In this document: one piece after another, positions 9,226-10,925 of the stretch
How the letters are laid out: the number at the start of each line of letters is the position of its first letter
Position numbering within the stretch: position 1 is the stretch's first letter
DNA from: Synura sp. LO234KE
Lineage: Eukaryota > Sar > Synurophyceae > Synurales > Mallomonadaceae
Length of the DNA: 10,925 nucleotides
Assembly (NCBI GenBank): GCA_015143735.1
Contig: VKHC01000571.1
Span: 1 to 10,925, forward strand
Direction of reading: 5' to 3'
Notes under the pieces: model-generated
The model's database searches: none
Told to the model about the DNA's origin: nothing
The model's input: the letters and a program-made list of their open reading frames with translations, nothing else
Position numbers and translations under genes: made by a program

Positions 9226-9700
9226 GACATCGTCCTATACACAGATGGCTCCGCCTCCTTGGACCCGACCTCGGCAGGATGGGGGTCTTTATCTCCAGAC
9301 CTCCTGAGTCCTCCGCCTCCCTTTGGGGCCCAGTCATCACAGACAGCACGGATTCGGACTGGATTGGTGCTCCTCGTCCCACGAACAATACTGGGGTGGG
9401 AGGTAAGCGCAATTTTCCACGCAATTCAATGGGTTCGCGGTGGGGACGGACCCTCCACCACTGTTACCCGGAAGCGCATCAACCTTCTTACAGACAGTGA
9501 GTACTGCGTCCGCCTCTTCGGGGACAACTCCATCAAACCTCGCTGCAACAAGGCCCTCATTTAGCGCGTCCGGTGCCTTCTCACCGCCGTCCGTCGGCAT
9601 CATGACCTGGCCATCTCCTGGGTCAAGGCCCATACGGGCCTCGCCACACCAGAGGCGGTGGGTAATGCCAAAGCAGATCGCCTCGCCGCCAGAGGCAGAA
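9226..9700 (+). pseudogene. ribonuclease H domain of ORF2
   Basis: This type I RNase H would degrade the RNA strand of the RNA/DNA hybrid made during insertion. Catalytic residues are all visible: Asp in IVLYTDGSASL (9244-9246), Glu in GWEVSAIFHAIQW (9400-9402), Asp in LLTDSEYCV (9493-9495), His in WVKAHTG (9631-9633), and Asp in GNAKADRLAARG (9676-9678). The frame is continuous except for a TAG at 9562-9564, which needs only C-to-T from CAG. This is the best preserved part of the element. Downstream the frame continues to TAG at 9871-9873 through an Arg/Ser/Pro-rich tail that I cannot assign and that may be out of the original frame. Confidence 0.92.
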
Positions 9701-9873
9701 CAGGCTCTACCGGTGCGACGGAGCACTCCCCATCGACCTCCTCTCGCCCTCTCCGGCGACGCTCCTCTCGTAGACCCACGTCGACGCCTTCTACCCTCGC
9801 CAGTCCTGCGCCCCTCCCATTTCGCCTATCACCTCTCCGTTCCAGATCGGGCTATTCTGTTACGGGTCGCTAG

Positions 9874-10095
9874 AGTACTATGTCGTGACACTTCCCCAGC
9901 CCCCGCTGCCACAATACCTGCGGGGTCCGGGGACATAGTTGGGGACTAACTGATTCCTTTTTTCACCCGGAGCTTCCCTCTTGGTCACGGGGCTTGCCAG
10001 GAGTTGGTACTTGGAGTGGTTTTTTCGGTGGGGGGGGGTGGGGGGGCGGTGGTTTTTCGTCTATCTCACTTCTGTTAACTCTCTAACTTCCCCGC
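9874..10095 (+). other. LINE 3' untranslated region and tail
   Basis: After the last ORF2-frame stop the DNA stays GC-rich to about 10060, then turns AT-rich by about 10095. No poly(A) tail or short simple-repeat tail is seen. A G-rich block (see separate entry) sits near the end, flanked on both sides by the same GTGGTTTTT(T)CG words (10018-10027 and 10049-10058), as a direct repeat. The exact 3' terminus is not resolved. Confidence 0.5.
10027..10052 (+). promoter_or_regulatory. G tract, G-quadruplex candidate in the 3' UTR
   Basis: Runs of 9 G (10030-10038) and 7 G (10040-10046) are separated by one T and flanked by GG pairs. Two such long runs can supply four G-triplets and so could fold as a quadruplex in the sense RNA or sense DNA strand. 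A G4 motif is an established feature of mammalian L1 3' UTRs. Whether it works here is inference. Long G runs are also prone to sequencing-length errors. Confidence 0.6.
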
Positions 10096-10326
10096 CGTAA
10101 TTAACTATAACATTTTCCGGAAACAATTTACGTTATTTTGTTTCCTGCAAGCAACCCTTCGTAAATATACTAGTATCAATGCTTTAACGGTGATCTAACC
10201 GCCGTAGGGAAGTGGAGGCGTAACTACAACTAGACCTCTAGTCTAACGCATACGCTGTCATCCCTAAAACAATGACTGGTGGGCAAACCATTTGAAAAAG
10301 AGAACAGAAATCTGACGAGTGGTTTT
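10096..10326. other. AT-rich gap between the LINE and the host gene 3' end
   Basis: This stretch contains no open frame of note. It probably includes the 3' UTR and polyadenylation region of the - strand gene that ends at 10327, but no canonical AATAAA is visible on the - strand (TTTATT on the + strand). Nothing else is seen. Confidence 0.5.
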
Positions 10327-10925
10327 TTATCCACCAGCGAGTGGTGGCGGAGCAGTGCACAGCGGGAGGTCATCGACAGTGAAGGGCGGGAACGGTCTCT
10401 CCCACTTACTCCGCTGCCCGCTCGACTTCTCTAGCAGCTGGTACAGTAGGGAATTGTAGGGAGTGTAGAAGTCGTTGAGCAGTGTAACCGTACTGCAAAA
10501 TGGGGTCACCTGAATGTAACGGGCGGCGAGGAGGAACAGGGTGTGGAACTGACTTTGAATACAGGAGTATTTCAAGGGGGAAGAGGACGGCTAAGATCAA
10601 GTCGCATGGGATAAGGAAGCGTGAGAGTACGGTAGTGATAATGAACGGATCGCCTGGCGAGTAACAAGAATAATAATACGCCCTTCGCAACAATCGCCAA
10701 GAAATAACGATGTCTATTTGCACCTGCAGGGCTCGCTTTTTCTTGTCGGTGCGGTTTTCTCGCGGTAGACCCGTGAACGAGGAGAGGTTGGCCCGCAGGT
10801 TGAGGAAGGCTAATGTCCGCTGAAGGTAGTCGGCGGCCTCTTGATTCACATGATGAGTGTTCATGAGAAGGAGCTGTGGGCGTGGCCAGTCCTTTAGCCA
10901 TATTGAAAGTTGAGGCGCATAGATC
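10327..10925 (-). CDS. probable carbohydrate sulfotransferase, C-terminal exons (partial)
   Basis: This would transfer sulfate from PAPS to a glycan, as a Golgi type II membrane enzyme if it follows its family. The penultimate exon (10925 to 10724, entering from outside the window) reads IYAPQLSIWLKDWPRPQLLL, then YLQRTLAFLNLR; this is the Y...L..WL..FPR.QLL...(15-20 residues)..+.FL.L signature of type II Golgi sulfotransferases such as the CHST15/GalNAc4S-6ST group. The last exon (10509 to 10327, TAA stop) reads TLLNDFYTPYNSLLYQLL, the conserved C-terminal L..FY.P.N..L..LL helix, then a Pro-rich tail ending PPPLAGG. The PAPS-binding loops lie outside the window. The usual Glu after QLL is not obvious (MNTHHV). 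The exons join in phase 0. Frame and motif order support the call; family assignment is from memory of motifs. Confidence 0.62.
10510..10723 (-). other. predicted intron of the sulfotransferase gene
   Basis: On the - strand the donor reads CTGCAG|GTGCAA and the acceptor CATTCAG|GTGACC. The intron is 214 bp and joins phase 0 to phase 0, restoring the frame that reads the conserved C-terminal motif. The exon 1 frame is open through the whole intron and stops only at 10406, so an unspliced reading yields a different, motif-less C terminus. Other AG/GT pairs (for example TTTTGCAG| at about 10493) would also be possible, so the borders are the simplest choice, not proven. Confidence 0.5.

Larger units (their letters stand above)
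3582..9873 (+). pseudogene. LINE ORF2 polyprotein (APE-RT-zinc-HBD-RNase H)
   Basis: ORF2 combines an AP-endonuclease-like nickase, reverse transcriptase and ribonuclease H for target-primed reverse transcription. The coding signal runs through these frames (start position mod 3): 0 (3582-about 3960), 2 (about 3965-4310), 0 (4325-5417), 1 (5432-about 5750), 0 (about 5760-5954), 2 (5957-about 6400), 1 (about 6400-6511), 2 (6524-about 6960), 1 (about 6980-7530), 0 (about 7540-7975), 1 (7984-about 8620), 0 (about 8620-8880) and 1 (about 8880-9873). Stops inside otherwise continuous frames are at 4100 (TGA), 4722 (TAA), 5151 (TAA), 7174 (TGA), 8215 (TAG) and 9562 (TAG). A 452-codon open frame at 7587-8945 is a chimera: its middle is a shadow of the real frame 7984-8620. 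No functional protein is possible. Confidence 0.9.
1583..10095 (+). mobile_element. degenerate non-LTR (LINE) retrotransposon
   Basis: This is a single + strand element of roughly 8.5 kb. It has an ORF1-like zone, then ORF2 with APE endonuclease, reverse transcriptase, a C-x2-C...H...C zinc-binding segment, an RNase H1-type hybrid-binding domain and RNase H. There are no long terminal repeats, integrase or protease, and the domain order is that of RNase H-bearing LINE clades. The sense strand is strikingly C+T-rich and GC-rich, unlike both flanks; I used that change plus the first open frame to set limits, so both ends are approximate. No poly(A) tail or target-site duplication was found. In-frame stops, frame changes and a 16-bp duplication show a dead copy. 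The clade needs an RT phylogeny. Confidence 0.93.

Noticed and set aside
1583-10095. LTR retrotransposon or retrovirus-like element
   Set aside because: No terminal repeats, protease, integrase or primer-binding site are visible. The APE endonuclease upstream of the RT and the thumb/zinc pattern are those of a non-LTR element.
1560-10130. Target-site duplication around the LINE
   Set aside because: Short words such as GTAA and TTCCG occur on both sides, but none is long or well placed enough to exceed chance.
10331-10347. Terminator-like hairpin CCACC...GGTGG
   Set aside because: It lies inside the Pro/Gly-coding tail of the sulfotransferase on the other strand and is explained by codon usage. 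No bacterial terminator is expected in this eukaryotic context.
1-10925. CRISPR array, tRNA or rRNA
   Set aside because: No spaced direct-repeat array, cloverleaf with conserved TTC/anticodon arms, or rRNA-like segment was seen on reading both strands.

Overview
The window is eukaryotic. It holds one long, decayed non-LTR (LINE-type) retrotransposon on the + strand, inserted in AT-richer host DNA, with the last two exons of a probable carbohydrate sulfotransferase gene at the right edge on the - strand. A GT-AG intron, a LINE with an APE-type endonuclease, and no bacterial gene organisation support a eukaryote. The species cannot be fixed from this sequence. A protist, alga or invertebrate with sulfated glycans would all fit.

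Layout. Positions 1-1580 are AT-rich host DNA with no gene I can name; there is one exon-like open stretch on the - strand (719-1048) and a short degenerate repeat cluster (1121-1190). From about 1583 to about 10060-10095 runs a GC-rich element whose sense strand is strongly rich in C and T. Its first 2 kb (1583-3585) is an ORF1-like zone scattered over all three frames. ORF2 follows (3582-9873), with domains in this order: APE endonuclease (3582-4440), linker (4441-5431), reverse transcriptase with thumb (5432-6985), a long unassigned connector (6986-8340), a pre-zinc and C-x2-C...H...C zinc-binding segment (8341-8700), an RNase H1-type hybrid-binding domain (9052-9183), and a ribonuclease H domain (9226-9700). 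A 3' UTR with a near-continuous G tract follows. After about 250 bases of AT-rich DNA comes the 3' end of the sulfotransferase gene, pointing toward the element.

The element cannot be translated as it stands. ORF2 is broken by at least six in-frame stops and several frame changes; one frame change comes from a perfect 16-bp tandem duplication. The catalytic residues of the RT (D, FADD) and RNase H (D-E-D-H-D) are still legible, while the endonuclease has lost its catalytic His (SDQ in place of SDH). When intact, the element would have nicked target DNA with the APE domain, reverse-transcribed its RNA at the nick, and removed RNA from the hybrid with the RNase H module.

The most unusual point is the RNase H module. 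It carries the N-terminal RNA/DNA hybrid-binding domain of cellular eukaryotic RNase H1, within the same frame of the retrotransposon polyprotein.
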